Below, piece by piece: positions 36,019-44,415 of a DNA stretch of 56,570 bases. The notes under the pieces are model-generated. The model did not search any database and was not told the DNA's origin. It saw only the letters and a list, made by a program, of their open reading frames with translations. Positions within the stretch are counted from its first letter, which is position 1; every line of letters starts with the position of its first letter. Position numbers and translations under genes: made by a program. The stretch is taken from contig CAZYVD010000012.1 in assembly GCA_964651045.1 (NCBI GenBank), forward strand, positions 1-56,570, written 5' to 3'. The DNA is from CAZYVD01 sp964651045. Its GTDB lineage: Bacteria; Zhuqueibacterota; QNDG01; DSAB01.

Positions 36019-37266
36019 ATGGCTTTTAATGAAAAAATAAGAAAGATTTACCAGGATCAGCTCAGGGAGATCGAGACACAGGGCATCTTCAAGCAGGAGC
36101 GATTTATCCATTCCACACAGGGAGCAGACATTGAGGTCGAATTCCCAAGTGGTTCCTCATTGAAAAAAGTAATAAACATGTGTGCCAATAACTATCTTGG
36201 GCTCTCCAGCCATCCCGAAGTAGTAAAGGCTGCACACGAAGGCCTCGACAGCCGCGGCTATGGGATGTCTTCTGTTCGATTCATATGCGGCACACAGGAC
36301 ATTCATAAAGAACTGGAAAATAGAATGACAGAATTTCTCGGCACTGAGGATACGATCCTCTTTCCTTCCTGCATGGATGCAAATGCTGGTGTATTCGAGG
36401 CAATCCTTGATAAAGATGATGTGATGATATCTGACAGACTTGTCCATGCCTCAATAATAGATGGAATAAGGCTCTGCAGTGCAGAACACGACACCTTCAA
36501 ACACTCAAACATGGATCATCTAGAGAAAAAACTTCAGTTGCACTCCGATAAGAGACTCAAAATGGTAATCACGGACGGAGTCTTTTCAATGGACGGTGAT
36601 ACTGCGAAACTCGATGAAATGGTTCGTCTCTGTGAAAAATATGACGCCATGCTCTTTGTCGATGACTCCCATGCCACAGGATTCATCGGAGAGAAGGGCA
36701 GGGGCACCCATGAAAAATATGGTGTTGTAGGAAAGATCGATATAATCACAACAACCTTTGGAAAGGCGTTGGGCGGAGCATCCGGTGGATGTGTTTCTGG
36801 AAGAAAAGAACTTGTGGAAATGTGCCGCCAAAAAGCCAGACCCTACCTGTTCTCCAATACGATTGCACCTGTCGTTGTAGCAGGAGTCATTCGTGTATTA
36901 GAAATTCTATCAAAAAGCACGGAAAGAAGAGATAAACTTGAGGATAACACCAGATTCTGGCGCAAGGGACTCGAGGATGCTGGATTTATTTTAAAAGAGG
37001 GCGATACACCAATCGTTCCGATCATGCTGTTTAATGCAAAGCTGGCTCAAGATTTTTCCAGAGATCTGTATGAGGAAGGAATATATGCAATCGGATTCTT
37101 CTTCCCTGTAGTACCCAAGGGTCAGGCAAGAATAAGAACTCAGATCTCTGCGGCTCATGAAAAACACCATCTAGAAAAGGCTCTCGATGGTTTCATCAAG
37201 GTTGGTAAAAAATACGATATACTCGGAAAGAGCAAACAAGAGATAATCGAAAGGTTTGGTCTCTGA
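36019..37266 (+). CDS. kbl: 2-amino-3-ketobutyrate CoA ligase (glycine C-acetyltransferase)
   Basis: A 415-residue PLP enzyme of the alpha-oxoamine synthase family. It aligns along its length with E. coli Kbl: NMCANNYLGLSSHPEVV, GMSSVRFICGTQDIHKELE, SDRLVHASIIDGIRLC, DDSHATGFIGEKGRG, the PLP lysine in TTTFGKALGGASGG, and the C-terminal FFFPVVPKGQARIRTQISAAH. It splits 2-amino-3-ketobutyrate with CoA to glycine and acetyl-CoA, the second step after threonine dehydrogenase. BioF or serine palmitoyltransferase are less likely, because the VPKGQARIRTQ and SVRFICGTQ segments are Kbl-type. AGGAGG precedes the ATG. The hairpin at 37293 ends the operon. Confidence 0.95.
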   Translation: MAFNEKIRKIYQDQLREIETQGIFKQERFIHSTQGADIEVEFPSGSSLKKVINMCANNYLGLSSHPEVVKAAHEGLDSRGYGMSSVRFICGTQDIHKELENRMTEFLGTEDTILFPSCMDANAGVFEAILDKDDVMISDRLVHASIIDGIRLCSAEHDTFKHSNMDHLEKKLQLHSDKRLKMVITDGVFSMDGDTAKLDEMVRLCEKYDAMLFVDDSHATGFIGEKGRGTHEKYGVVGKIDIITTTFGKALGGASGGCVSGRKELVEMCRQKARPYLFSNTIAPVVVAGVIRVLEILSKSTERRDKLEDNTRFWRKGLEDAGFILKEGDTPIVPIMLFNAKLAQDFSRDLYEEGIYAIGFFFPVVPKGQARIRTQISAAHEKHHLEKALDGFIKVGKKYDILGKSKQEIIERFGL

Positions 37267-37292
37267 TATATCTATTAAAAAGTTTGCTGACA

Positions 37293-37329
37293 AAAGGGGT
37301 CTTCTCACAACTGCATAGAAGACCCCTTT
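37293..37329. terminator. Bidirectional terminator between kbl and fbp
   Basis: A 13-bp perfect stem AAAGGGGTCTTCT (37293-37305) with AGAAGACCCCTTT (37317-37329) and an 11-base loop. T-rich flanks lie on both sides (CCCCTTTAAAATT on +, CCCCTTTTG on -), so it can serve both converging operons. Confidence 0.85.
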
Positions 37330-37353
37330 AAAATTATGTATAATAGTTCTGGT

Positions 37354-38448
37354 TTAAATCTTAAACTTTTTCTCAAGCTTCTTGAGCTTTTCGACTATAC
37401 CACCATACTCCAGCTCGCTATAGGGAAGCATTGCAGAACCTGAAAAACCCTGCCTTCTTATCTCAATGGCCTTTTCTGAGATTCTGTTCCTTACATAATC
37501 CCAGAATGGGTGATCAAAAACATCGGCAGGTTCTGTGAGCCTTCCATCTTTAACACAGAAGGCAGCACCTGTAACCACTGGAGGACCATCGAAAAACGAT
37601 ATCGTTGAATTTAGTTTGCACGGCATCAGAGGACCCGTATGGCTTCCCCGCATGAAACCAGCAACAAGATGTCCAATCTGAAAAGGTGCCAGGATCTCCC
37701 CTGTGGCTGGAAACTCTCCCTGTACACGAACCAGTGCTATGGGATCATCTTTACCAGTGTATTTACCAGCAATGTTATGGAGCCGTGTGGTTGATAGCAC
37801 TGCTGCCTGATTTCCTGTCTGCCGCGAGTATATGCTCTCTATAACATACCTCTCGTTGTCCCTCAGGAGGGCGACAATATCATAGATCTGTTCTGGTGTA
37901 TTCAGTTCGATTATTTTGTCTTTCTCTGTATATTCGACGTCTATGATTCGAAATTTAAATCCTTCGCTCATCTTTGGGCTCAGTATCAGACCAGCACAAT
38001 ACATCGGATCTGCAAAGCCTAGATAAAATGGAAGATTGTAAGCACCGGGATCTGTCTTGTCGGCCGCAAAAAGGATAAAGGGCTCATTTGTGCGCTCTTC
38101 AAATTCCATCTCTGCAACAGCAGGTCCCATGCCCTTGATGTTCCCGCTGAATGCATCCTTCAGAAGGTCCTGACCCGCACCATACAGACCCTGTTTCTTT
38201 GCAATCTCTGTTCCTGCAATGAATGCATCCCATGCAAGTTTGTGAATCTTCTCATCCCCCGTTCCTCTCTCATGGGTGCAGAGCAAGGCTATATCATCTC
38301 CTGTAAACCCTATATAGGAATCGATTACAAGACCCTTCCCGTTCTCTTCCACAAATCTTTTTACCTCTTCTACAAGTTCTCTGCTCGGTGTTATGTGTCC
38401 TCCAATGCTACCTATGTCAGCCTTTAAAACACTGATTGTAATTTTCAT
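37354..38448 (-). CDS. fbp: Fructose 1,6-bisphosphate aldolase/phosphatase (class V FBPase)
   Basis: A 364-residue bifunctional FBP aldolase/phosphatase, which makes fructose 6-phosphate from triose phosphates in one enzyme and drives gluconeogenesis. Best known from archaea and deeply branching thermophilic bacteria. Landmarks: the N-terminus TISVLKADIGSIGGHITPS, HERGTGDEKIHKLAWD, the schiff-base Lys region GAGQDLLKDAF, GPAVAEMEFEER, FAADKTDPGAYNLPFY, GPLMPC and FFDGPPVV. The ATG lies inside the 3' end of hutI (32-base overlap) with GAGGAGG just before it. It is the last gene of the que-hut run and ends at the bidirectional terminator. The window also carries pfk, giving opposite steps of glycolysis. 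Confidence 0.94.
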   Translation of the reverse strand: MKITISVLKADIGSIGGHITPSRELVEEVKRFVEENGKGLVIDSYIGFTGDDIALLCTHERGTGDEKIHKLAWDAFIAGTEIAKKQGLYGAGQDLLKDAFSGNIKGMGPAVAEMEFEERTNEPFILFAADKTDPGAYNLPFYLGFADPMYCAGLILSPKMSEGFKFRIIDVEYTEKDKIIELNTPEQIYDIVALLRDNERYVIESIYSRQTGNQAAVLSTTRLHNIAGKYTGKDDPIALVRVQGEFPATGEILAPFQIGHLVAGFMRGSHTGPLMPCKLNSTISFFDGPPVVTGAAFCVKDGRLTEPADVFDHPFWDYVRNRISEKAIEIRRQGFSGSAMLPYSELEYGGIVEKLKKLEKKFKI

Positions 38449-39676
38449 TAGAACCTCCTCGTTTAAAATCCTTTTTAAAGTCCCAGATTACTATTCCATC
38501 CTTGATGACAATCTTAACAAAATTGAATGTTCCAAAATATGGAATCTGTTTGAAGTTTTCAAGATTAATACATACAAGATCAGCCTTGTAGCCCCTTTCG
38601 ATCTTGCCGCTCATTTCAAGAAACAGCATCTCTGATGGATTGGTCGTGTAGGCATCGATCAAAAGAAGGGGATCCGGTATCCTATACCTAAGGACTGCGT
38701 AGGTCATGACAAATTGAGGAGAAAGTACTGGCGAAGATCCTGGATTAAAATCGGACGATAGCACTATTCGAGAGGGTATAGAGATGAGCTTATTAATCTG
38801 TCCAATGTGTCTGGAAAAGACGAAACCCTCTGCAGCGGGCAAAAACACAGGATAGATGTTTTTGTTTTCAATGATCATTTCTGCATCATTATCCGACAGC
38901 ACCTCGAGATGATCCACATGACGAACACCGAGTCTATCTGCAAGCGCTATGCCACTAATATCCTCGATCTGATTTGTATGGATTCCTATCCTGTAACCCT
39001 CATCAATGCTCCTCTTTATGAGAAGCTCTGCCTCTTTTGTCTCAAACACACCTCTTTCTACAAATATATCGAACCACTCTGCATATTCTCTGAATTCAGG
39101 AATCATTCTGTTGAGAAGCTGATCTATGTACTTTTTCCTGTCTCCATTTTTCGGAACAGTATGGACAAGAAATGTCGGAATGACTTTAATGGGATGAAGC
39201 TTGTTCAGTTTATTTATTATTTTTAACATCTTCTTTTCATTATCATAATCCAAACCGTAACCGCTCTTAATCTCAATTGTTGTGATCCCAAAGCTAAGCG
39301 CCTCGTCCAAAAAACGGAGTCCATTCTTTAATAGAAGTTCCTCAGAAGCAAACTTCACATTATTTACTGTATTGTATATTCCTCCACCCTGTTTTAAAAT
39401 CTCCATATATGATTTTCCTGCAGCCCTGAGATAGAGTTCATCTTCTCTTGTCCCTGCAAACAGAAGATGAGTATGGCTATCTACAAATCCAGGGAGCACG
39501 ATTAAATCTGAGCAGTCGATCACCTCCGCACCCTTTCCAGCAAGAGGCCAGATCTTTGTAATTGGACCAATATTTTCTATTTTCCCATCTCTTATTAAAA
39601 TAGAATTATGACTGGGTCCTCTATCTGGCGAATTCCTGTATATCTGTCTGCACTCTTTTAAAATAAGATCGCCCAT
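38417..39676 (-). CDS. hutI: Imidazolonepropionase
   Basis: A 419-residue amidohydrolase opening the imidazolone ring, third step of histidine breakdown. Metal HxH lies in VLPGFVDSHTHLLFAGTRE, TIEIKSGYGLDYDNE is a family signature, GIHTNQIED is the region of the catalytic and metal residues (HADx in most family members, here HTNQ), and RIVLSSDFNPGSSP is the late metal Asp region. The variation of HAD to HTN in the active-site motif is worth noting but other motifs are conserved. It starts 15 bases after hutU ends and overlaps fbp by 32 bases. hutH and the last-step enzyme are not in the window. Confidence 0.93.
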   Translation of the reverse strand: MGDLILKECRQIYRNSPDRGPSHNSILIRDGKIENIGPITKIWPLAGKGAEVIDCSDLIVLPGFVDSHTHLLFAGTREDELYLRAAGKSYMEILKQGGGIYNTVNNVKFASEELLLKNGLRFLDEALSFGITTIEIKSGYGLDYDNEKKMLKIINKLNKLHPIKVIPTFLVHTVPKNGDRKKYIDQLLNRMIPEFREYAEWFDIFVERGVFETKEAELLIKRSIDEGYRIGIHTNQIEDISGIALADRLGVRHVDHLEVLSDNDAEMIIENKNIYPVFLPAAEGFVFSRHIGQINKLISIPSRIVLSSDFNPGSSPVLSPQFVMTYAVLRYRIPDPLLLIDAYTTNPSEMLFLEMSGKIERGYKADLVCINLENFKQIPYFGTFNFVKIVIKDGIVIWDFKKDFKRGGSNENYNQCFKG

Positions 39677-39691
39677 TTAACACCGCTTCCC

Positions 39692-41386
39692 CTACTTTTT
39701 AAATTTATTTGTCATTACTCCCTTCTTCTCTGCAACCTTCTTTGCTATCTCATATCCTGCATCAACATGCCGTGCAATGCCAAGTCCAGGGTCTACAGTT
39801 GTGACCAGTCTTAACCTCTTATCCCTTTTCTCTGTGCCATCTGCAACGATTACCATCCCTGCATGGAGAGAGTTACCAATTCCAACTCCTCCTCCATTGT
39901 GAAAACTTACCCAGCTTGCACCATTCACCGCATTCAGTGCAAAATTGAGGAGCGGCCAATCTGCAATCGCATCGCTCCCATCTTTCATTCCCTCGGTCTC
40001 ACGATTTGGTGATGCAACAGAGCCACAATCGAGATGATCTCTGCCGATTACTATCGGGGCCTTTACCTTCCCCTTTCGGACATAGTCGTTCATCCTGAGT
40101 GCAAACTCTGTACGCTCACCATATCCAAGCCAGCAAACACGGGATGGAAGCCCTAAATGTGGAATCCTCTCTCCTGCCAGTCTGATCCACCGTACCAGAG
40201 TCTCGTCCTCTGGGAAGAGTTCGATTACAAGCCTGTCAAGTACATCTATATCCTTCCTGTCCCCTGATAGCACTGCCCATCTAAACGGCCCCCTCCCTTC
40301 ACAAAACAGAGGTCTTATGTATGCAGGTACGAATCCAGGATATTTAAAACTCCCATCAGAATTTCTTACATCCACACCGGCAAGCTCTGCCTGCCCCCTG
40401 AGATTGTTCCCATAATCAAACGCCACAGCACCCTTCTTCTGCATTTGTAGTATCGCCTCTGTATGTCGGGCAATCGTCTCCAGCGATCTTTTTTTGTATT
40501 CCTCTGGATTGGTTTTCCACAACTGGTCCAGTTCTTTAAGATCACCAACCGGCACATAATCCATTAGACTGTGAGCAGAAGTCTGATCAGTAACTATGTC
40601 AGGAATCATATCTCTCTTCACAAGCCATGGATGTATTTCTCCTGCATTCCCAACAAGACCTACAGAAAGAGGCCTGCCCTCTCTCTTTGCCTCCTCAATC
40701 CACCTTACCGCCTCCTCCGGATCACCGGTCATCCTGTCGCAGTATCCCTCCTCAACCTTTCTTTTAATCCTCTCTGGACGAACCTCTACATCGAGAATTA
40801 CCGCCTCGTTCATTACTCCAGCGAGCGGTTGAGCACCCGACATACCGCCCATACCAGCAGTCAAAATAAACTTTCCTCTCAGGGAATCTACTCCAAAGTC
40901 TTTTCTCCCTGCTGCAGCAAAACTCTCATATGTGCCCTGAATAATCCCCTGAGTTGCTATATAGATCCAGCTCCCTGCCGTCATCTGACCATACATTATC
41001 AATCCCATCTCATCATATTTATCAAACTGCTCCTGAGTCGACCACCTCGGCACTATGTTGGAGTTGGCAATTATCACTCTCGGAGCCTCAGGATGGGTCG
41101 GTGCAATGTATACCGGCTTCCCAGATTGAACACACAATGTATGATTCTCATCGAGCTGCTTCAATATCTCCACTATCTCCCTGTATGCCTTCCAGTTCCG
41201 AGCAGCCCTCCCACTTCCGCCATATACAATGAGTTCCTCTGGTTTTAATGCCACCTCTGGATCAAGATTGTTCATCAGCATCCTCATTGCAGCCTCTGTG
41301 TCCCAATTCTTACATGTGAGCTTTGTACCCCGCGGTGACCTGATCGGTTTCTCTGGTTTAAATTCATAATACATTGGTCGAGCCAT
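39692..41386 (-). CDS. hutU: Urocanate hydratase
   Basis: A 564-residue urocanate hydratase, an NAD-dependent enzyme converting urocanate to imidazolonepropionate. It aligns with the family along its length: SPRGTKLTCKNWDTEAAMRM, EELIVYGGSGRAARNW, QSGKPVY, NSNIVPRWSTQEQFD, YGQMTAGSWIYIATQGI, GMGGMSGAQPLAG, DQTSAHS and the C-terminal GGVGIGNSLHAG. The ATG at 41386 is chosen over the upstream TTG at 41392 because AAAGGAGA (41400-41393) is spaced correctly to it. It is followed by hutI at 15 bases and preceded by folE2 at 30 bases. Confidence 0.97.
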   Translation of the reverse strand: MARPMYYEFKPEKPIRSPRGTKLTCKNWDTEAAMRMLMNNLDPEVALKPEELIVYGGSGRAARNWKAYREIVEILKQLDENHTLCVQSGKPVYIAPTHPEAPRVIIANSNIVPRWSTQEQFDKYDEMGLIMYGQMTAGSWIYIATQGIIQGTYESFAAAGRKDFGVDSLRGKFILTAGMGGMSGAQPLAGVMNEAVILDVEVRPERIKRKVEEGYCDRMTGDPEEAVRWIEEAKREGRPLSVGLVGNAGEIHPWLVKRDMIPDIVTDQTSAHSLMDYVPVGDLKELDQLWKTNPEEYKKRSLETIARHTEAILQMQKKGAVAFDYGNNLRGQAELAGVDVRNSDGSFKYPGFVPAYIRPLFCEGRGPFRWAVLSGDRKDIDVLDRLVIELFPEDETLVRWIRLAGERIPHLGLPSRVCWLGYGERTEFALRMNDYVRKGKVKAPIVIGRDHLDCGSVASPNRETEGMKDGSDAIADWPLLNFALNAVNGASWVSFHNGGGVGIGNSLHAGMVIVADGTEKRDKRLRLVTTVDPGLGIARHVDAGYEIAKKVAEKKGVMTNKFKK

Positions 41387-41416
41387 CAGCAATCTCCTTT
41401 GTTAAATTTTTCAATT

Positions 41417-42199
41417 TTATATTTTAATTATTCTCTTATCCCTTTCAATAGATGCATAGGCACTGTGATTGTGAATGGATTCAAAATTTTCAGATTCTAC
41501 CCTGTACCATACTATCCTTGGATCTTCATTGAACTTTTTTGCAATCTCACGAACAATATCTTCTACAAACCGTGGTCTGTCATAAGCCGACTCTGTGAGT
41601 GACTTCTCATCCTCCCTCTTCAAGAGGGCATACACAGGACCCGAAGCAGACCTCTCGGCAATCTCAACCACCTCCTCTATCCATACCATTTTTCTAATGC
41701 GTATTTGTACTGTGACCAGCGAGCGTTGACTGTGTGCTCCTCTATCTGAAATCTCTTTTGAACACGGACACACAGAAGTAACAGGCACATTTACCGTTAA
41801 TATGAAATCAGACTTCTGCCTTAATCTCCCCTGGTAGCAGCAGAGATACTCCATCATGCTCTTTGCACCCGATACAGGGGCAGATTTTTCAATAAAATAT
41901 GGAAAGGTCACATCCATGTGAGCTTCTTCGGCATTGAGTTTATCCTTCATTTTTTGAAGAACCTCACCTATCGTGTGTATGTGAAGTTCTTTGTGGTGTT
42001 CATTAAGAATCTCGATAAAGCGGCTCATGTGTGTTCCACGAAACCTGTGGGGCAGATTCACATACATGTTTATAGATCCCACGGTGTGCTGTATCTTGTT
42101 TGCTCTGTCCAGCACTGTGATCGGATAACTCAAATTTTTCACACCGACCTTGTCGATCGCTATCTTTCTTGGAGGTCTCTGTTTCTGTATGTCTATCAA
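41417..42199 (-). CDS. folE2: GTP cyclohydrolase FolE2 (type IB)
   Basis: A 260-residue COG1469-type GTP cyclohydrolase, the metal-flexible form that replaces FolE in making dihydroneopterin triphosphate for folate and for queuosine precursors. Signature regions: IDKVGVKNLSYPITVLDRAN, NLPHRFRGTHMSRF, ISDRGAHSQRSLVTVQIR, TSVCPCSKEIS with the metal Cys, YALLKREDEKSLTESAYDRP and FVEDIVREI. It begins 3 bases after queF ends, so it is part of the que operon. Confidence 0.96.
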   Translation of the reverse strand: MIDIQKQRPPRKIAIDKVGVKNLSYPITVLDRANKIQHTVGSINMYVNLPHRFRGTHMSRFIEILNEHHKELHIHTIGEVLQKMKDKLNAEEAHMDVTFPYFIEKSAPVSGAKSMMEYLCCYQGRLRQKSDFILTVNVPVTSVCPCSKEISDRGAHSQRSLVTVQIRIRKMVWIEEVVEIAERSASGPVYALLKREDEKSLTESAYDRPRFVEDIVREIAKKFNEDPRIVWYRVESENFESIHNHSAYASIERDKRIIKI

Positions 42200-42202
42200 T
42201 GG

Positions 42203-42592
42203 CTAATCTTCCTTTTTATACTCCGCTCTCACAACAGTCTTGACATTACCCCTTGGGTTGAAATCACCAACCACCTCCATCCATCGGGGTCTGCATGCTT
42301 CTACAAGATCTTCGAGTATCTTGTTCACAGCAGATTCATGGAACATTTCCATGTCCCTGAATTTATTTATGTAGAGCTTTACAGATTTTAACTCTAGAAT
42401 ATATTTATCTGGAATATATTTTACCCTCATGGTGGCAAAATCCGGATATCCCGATATTGGGCACAGACATGTAAATTCTGGAAGCGTTATCGAAATCTCA
42501 TAGTTCCTGTGGGGATATTGATTTTCGACCGCAGTTAATTTTGATTTCAGAATCTCTTCCTGACCTCTTTTTAATTTTTTCACGAGTCTCAC
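42203..42592 (-). CDS. queF: NADPH-dependent 7-cyano-7-deazaguanine reductase QueF
   Basis: A 129-residue unimodular (YkvM-type) QueF that reduces preQ0 to preQ1. The catalytic Cys and context are in FTCLCPISGYPDFATMRV, and the family motif LKSVKLYINKFRDMEMFHE is intact; the C-terminus has PRWMEVVGDFNPRG. It overlaps queC by 4 bases and ends 3 bases before folE2. Its presence indicates preQ1 production, so this pathway leads to queuosine rather than only preQ0 (archaeosine-like or dADG modification). Confidence 0.97.
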   Translation of the reverse strand: MRLVKKLKRGQEEILKSKLTAVENQYPHRNYEISITLPEFTCLCPISGYPDFATMRVKYIPDKYILELKSVKLYINKFRDMEMFHESAVNKILEDLVEACRPRWMEVVGDFNPRGNVKTVVRAEYKKED

Positions 42593-43269
42593 CCCCTATA
42601 TAGAGGATCTTGTATACCTGCCTCCTCGAATCCCTTTTTTCTCAAGATGCAGCTCTCACATCTTCCACACTGCTCACCCCTCGGCCCCGGATCATAACAG
42701 CTCTGCGTAAGGCTGTAATCTACTCCAAGAGATGTTCCGAGTCGTATTATCTGACCCTTTGTCATCTTCATCAGTGGTACATGAATGTGAAACTTCCCCC
42801 CCCTGATACCTACACCTGTTGCAAGATTGGCCATCTTTTCAAACGCCTCTATAAATTCGGGCCTGCAGTCGGGATAGCCAGAATAGTCTACGCTGTTTGC
42901 ACCTATGAATATATCGAAACAACCAATGACCTCTGCCCATGCAAGTGCAAAGGAGAGAAAAATCGTATTCCTTGCCGGCACATAGGTAATTGGTATTGAA
43001 TCTTGACTTTTTGATGTAAGGTTCGCCTTTGGGACGGCGATGTCGGTGGTTAGAGCAGATCCACCTATGGCCCCCAGATCGATCTTCAGGATTAGATGTT
43101 TTTCTGCATTCATGGCCATTGCAATCCTTTTTGCAGCATCTATCTCATGAAGATTCCGCTGTCCATAAAAAAGTGTAAGAGCATTAACAGAAAATCCTTC
43201 TGAAATTGCCACTGCCAATGCAGTGGTCGAGTCTAAACCTCCACTCAAGAGAACAACAGCCTTTTTCAT
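42589..43269 (-). CDS. queC: 7-cyano-7-deazaguanine synthase QueC
   Basis: A 226-residue QueC that converts 7-carboxy-7-deazaguanine to preQ0 using ATP and ammonia. The PP-loop VVLLSGGLDSTTALAVA, FYGQRNLHEIDAAKRI, VPARNTIFLSFALAWAEV and the C-terminal zinc cluster CYDPGPRGEQCGRCESCILRK are all visible. Starts 4 bases after queE ends. Confidence 0.97.
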   Translation of the reverse strand: MKKAVVLLSGGLDSTTALAVAISEGFSVNALTLFYGQRNLHEIDAAKRIAMAMNAEKHLILKIDLGAIGGSALTTDIAVPKANLTSKSQDSIPITYVPARNTIFLSFALAWAEVIGCFDIFIGANSVDYSGYPDCRPEFIEAFEKMANLATGVGIRGGKFHIHVPLMKMTKGQIIRLGTSLGVDYSLTQSCYDPGPRGEQCGRCESCILRKKGFEEAGIQDPLYRG

Positions 43270-43273
43270 CCTC

Positions 43274-43912
43274 CTATCTACCCCTATTCTCCTCTGGCCA
43301 TATTATCTTATGAAGTTGAACCTGAAGATGTACATTGAGCCAGTCGTTTAAAATCCTCTTTGCAATCTCTGCCGGCTCCAAACTTCCAAGTAGGGGTGAG
43401 AAGTGAACAACAGCCCTGTCTGTGAGTTTATATTTTCTTATGATCTCTTTCGCCCATTCATAATCATCTATGTTCGATAAAACAAACTTCACCTCATCAC
43501 CGGGTCCCAATCTATATATATTATCCCAGTCTGTCTTATCACTCTCTCCACTGGCCGGGCACTTTATGTCTAGTATACACACTGCATCCTTGGCCAGAAC
43601 ATTTATGTTTTTAGTGCCATTTGTCTCTACTAAAACCTTGTATCCCCTCTCTAGAAGCGAATTCACCAGCACTGGTGTCTCTTCCTGAATGAGAGGCTCA
43701 CCCCCAGTGATTTCCACAAGAGGACATTCATATCTCTCTACAATTTCAACGATTCTATCTATGTTCATGGAGTTGCCATTTTTATATGCATACTTTGTAT
43801 CACAATAAGAACACCTGAGATTGCATCCTGTGAGACGGATAAAGACACACGGATATCCCGCATACGACGACTCACCCTGTATCGAATAAAATATTTCATT
43901 CACCTTAATCAT
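43274..43912 (-). CDS. queE: 7-carboxy-7-deazaguanine synthase QueE
   Basis: A 212-residue radical SAM enzyme that forms the deazapurine ring from CPH4. The [4Fe-4S] motif is CNLRCSYCDTKYAYKNG; the N-terminus IFYSIQGESSYAGYPCVFIRLTG and EITGGEPLIQE are family landmarks. It overlaps queD by 8 bases, supporting an operon. Confidence 0.95.
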   Translation of the reverse strand: MIKVNEIFYSIQGESSYAGYPCVFIRLTGCNLRCSYCDTKYAYKNGNSMNIDRIVEIVERYECPLVEITGGEPLIQEETPVLVNSLLERGYKVLVETNGTKNINVLAKDAVCILDIKCPASGESDKTDWDNIYRLGPGDEVKFVLSNIDDYEWAKEIIRKYKLTDRAVVHFSPLLGSLEPAEIAKRILNDWLNVHLQVQLHKIIWPEENRGR

Positions 43913-44282
43913 TAGAATCCTCCAGATAGGTCACTCCATATTTATCCGATTCCCACACTGTGACCTTTGACATCTGGATGTGGTCGGGAATTAACTTTCT
44001 TACCTCTTCATATATGTATTGGGCAAGATACTCTGCAGTCGGATTCTTCTTATTAAATGGTGAAATCTCGTTTATATGTTTATGATCAAGCCGTTCTATC
44101 ACTGTCTGTACAATCTCTTTTATCTCTTTAAAATCAAAGCTTATGCCAATCTCATCTGTCCTGTGAGTCCTGAATTCTACTGCCACTTTCCATGTGTGTC
44201 CATGCAGGCCGCTGCACACTCCCCTGTATCCATGTATCTGATGAGAGGCAGAAAAATGAGTCTCATAAAATATTTCAAACAA
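43905..44282 (-). CDS. queD: 6-carboxy-5,6,7,8-tetrahydropterin synthase QueD
   Basis: A 125-residue QueD/PTPS-family protein making 6-carboxytetrahydropterin from dihydroneopterin triphosphate. The zinc histidines are in HFSASHQIHGYRGVCSGLHGHTW (Cys of the QueD type) and LDHKHINEI and NPTAEYLAQYIYEEV are conserved. The start codon is TTG at 44282 with AGGAG 9 bases upstream. First gene of the que-folE2-hut-fbp run, behind the promoter at 44329. Confidence 0.95.
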   Translation of the reverse strand: MFEIFYETHFSASHQIHGYRGVCSGLHGHTWKVAVEFRTHRTDEIGISFDFKEIKEIVQTVIERLDHKHINEISPFNKKNPTAEYLAQYIYEEVRKLIPDHIQMSKVTVWESDKYGVTYLEDSND

Positions 44283-44328
44283 AGATTTAATCTCCTGCTA
44301 TTAGGATATACCCATTTTGACAGTGGTT

Positions 44329-44357
44329 AGTATAGCAAGATTTTTCCGATTTGTCAA
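44329..44357 (-). promoter_or_regulatory. Strong sigma70-like promoter for the que-hut-fbp run
   Basis: On the - strand TTGACA (44357-44352) and TATACT (44334-44329) are 17 bases apart: perfect -35 and five of six in the -10. It lies about 47 bases upstream of the queD TTG start. No preQ1 riboswitch could be seen between it and queD, though a distant type cannot be excluded. Confidence 0.75.
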
Positions 44358-44415
44358 GAGGTTTATATATCATATAATCAATTTCTAATAGATTGAGGCA
44401 GTAATGACAACCATT

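Noticed and set aside
32605..37266. Sphingolipid-type cluster (serine palmitoyltransferase, carrier protein, ligase, reductase)
   Set aside because: The gene set looks similar, but the synthase aligns with Kbl along its full length and the dehydrogenase has the SDR threonine dehydrogenase signature GGGTTDYAVEIFYD, so threonine/glycine chemistry is the better call.
44283..44330. preQ1 riboswitch before queD
   Set aside because: No match to the preQ1-I or preQ1-II core could be made in the short leader between the promoter and queD.
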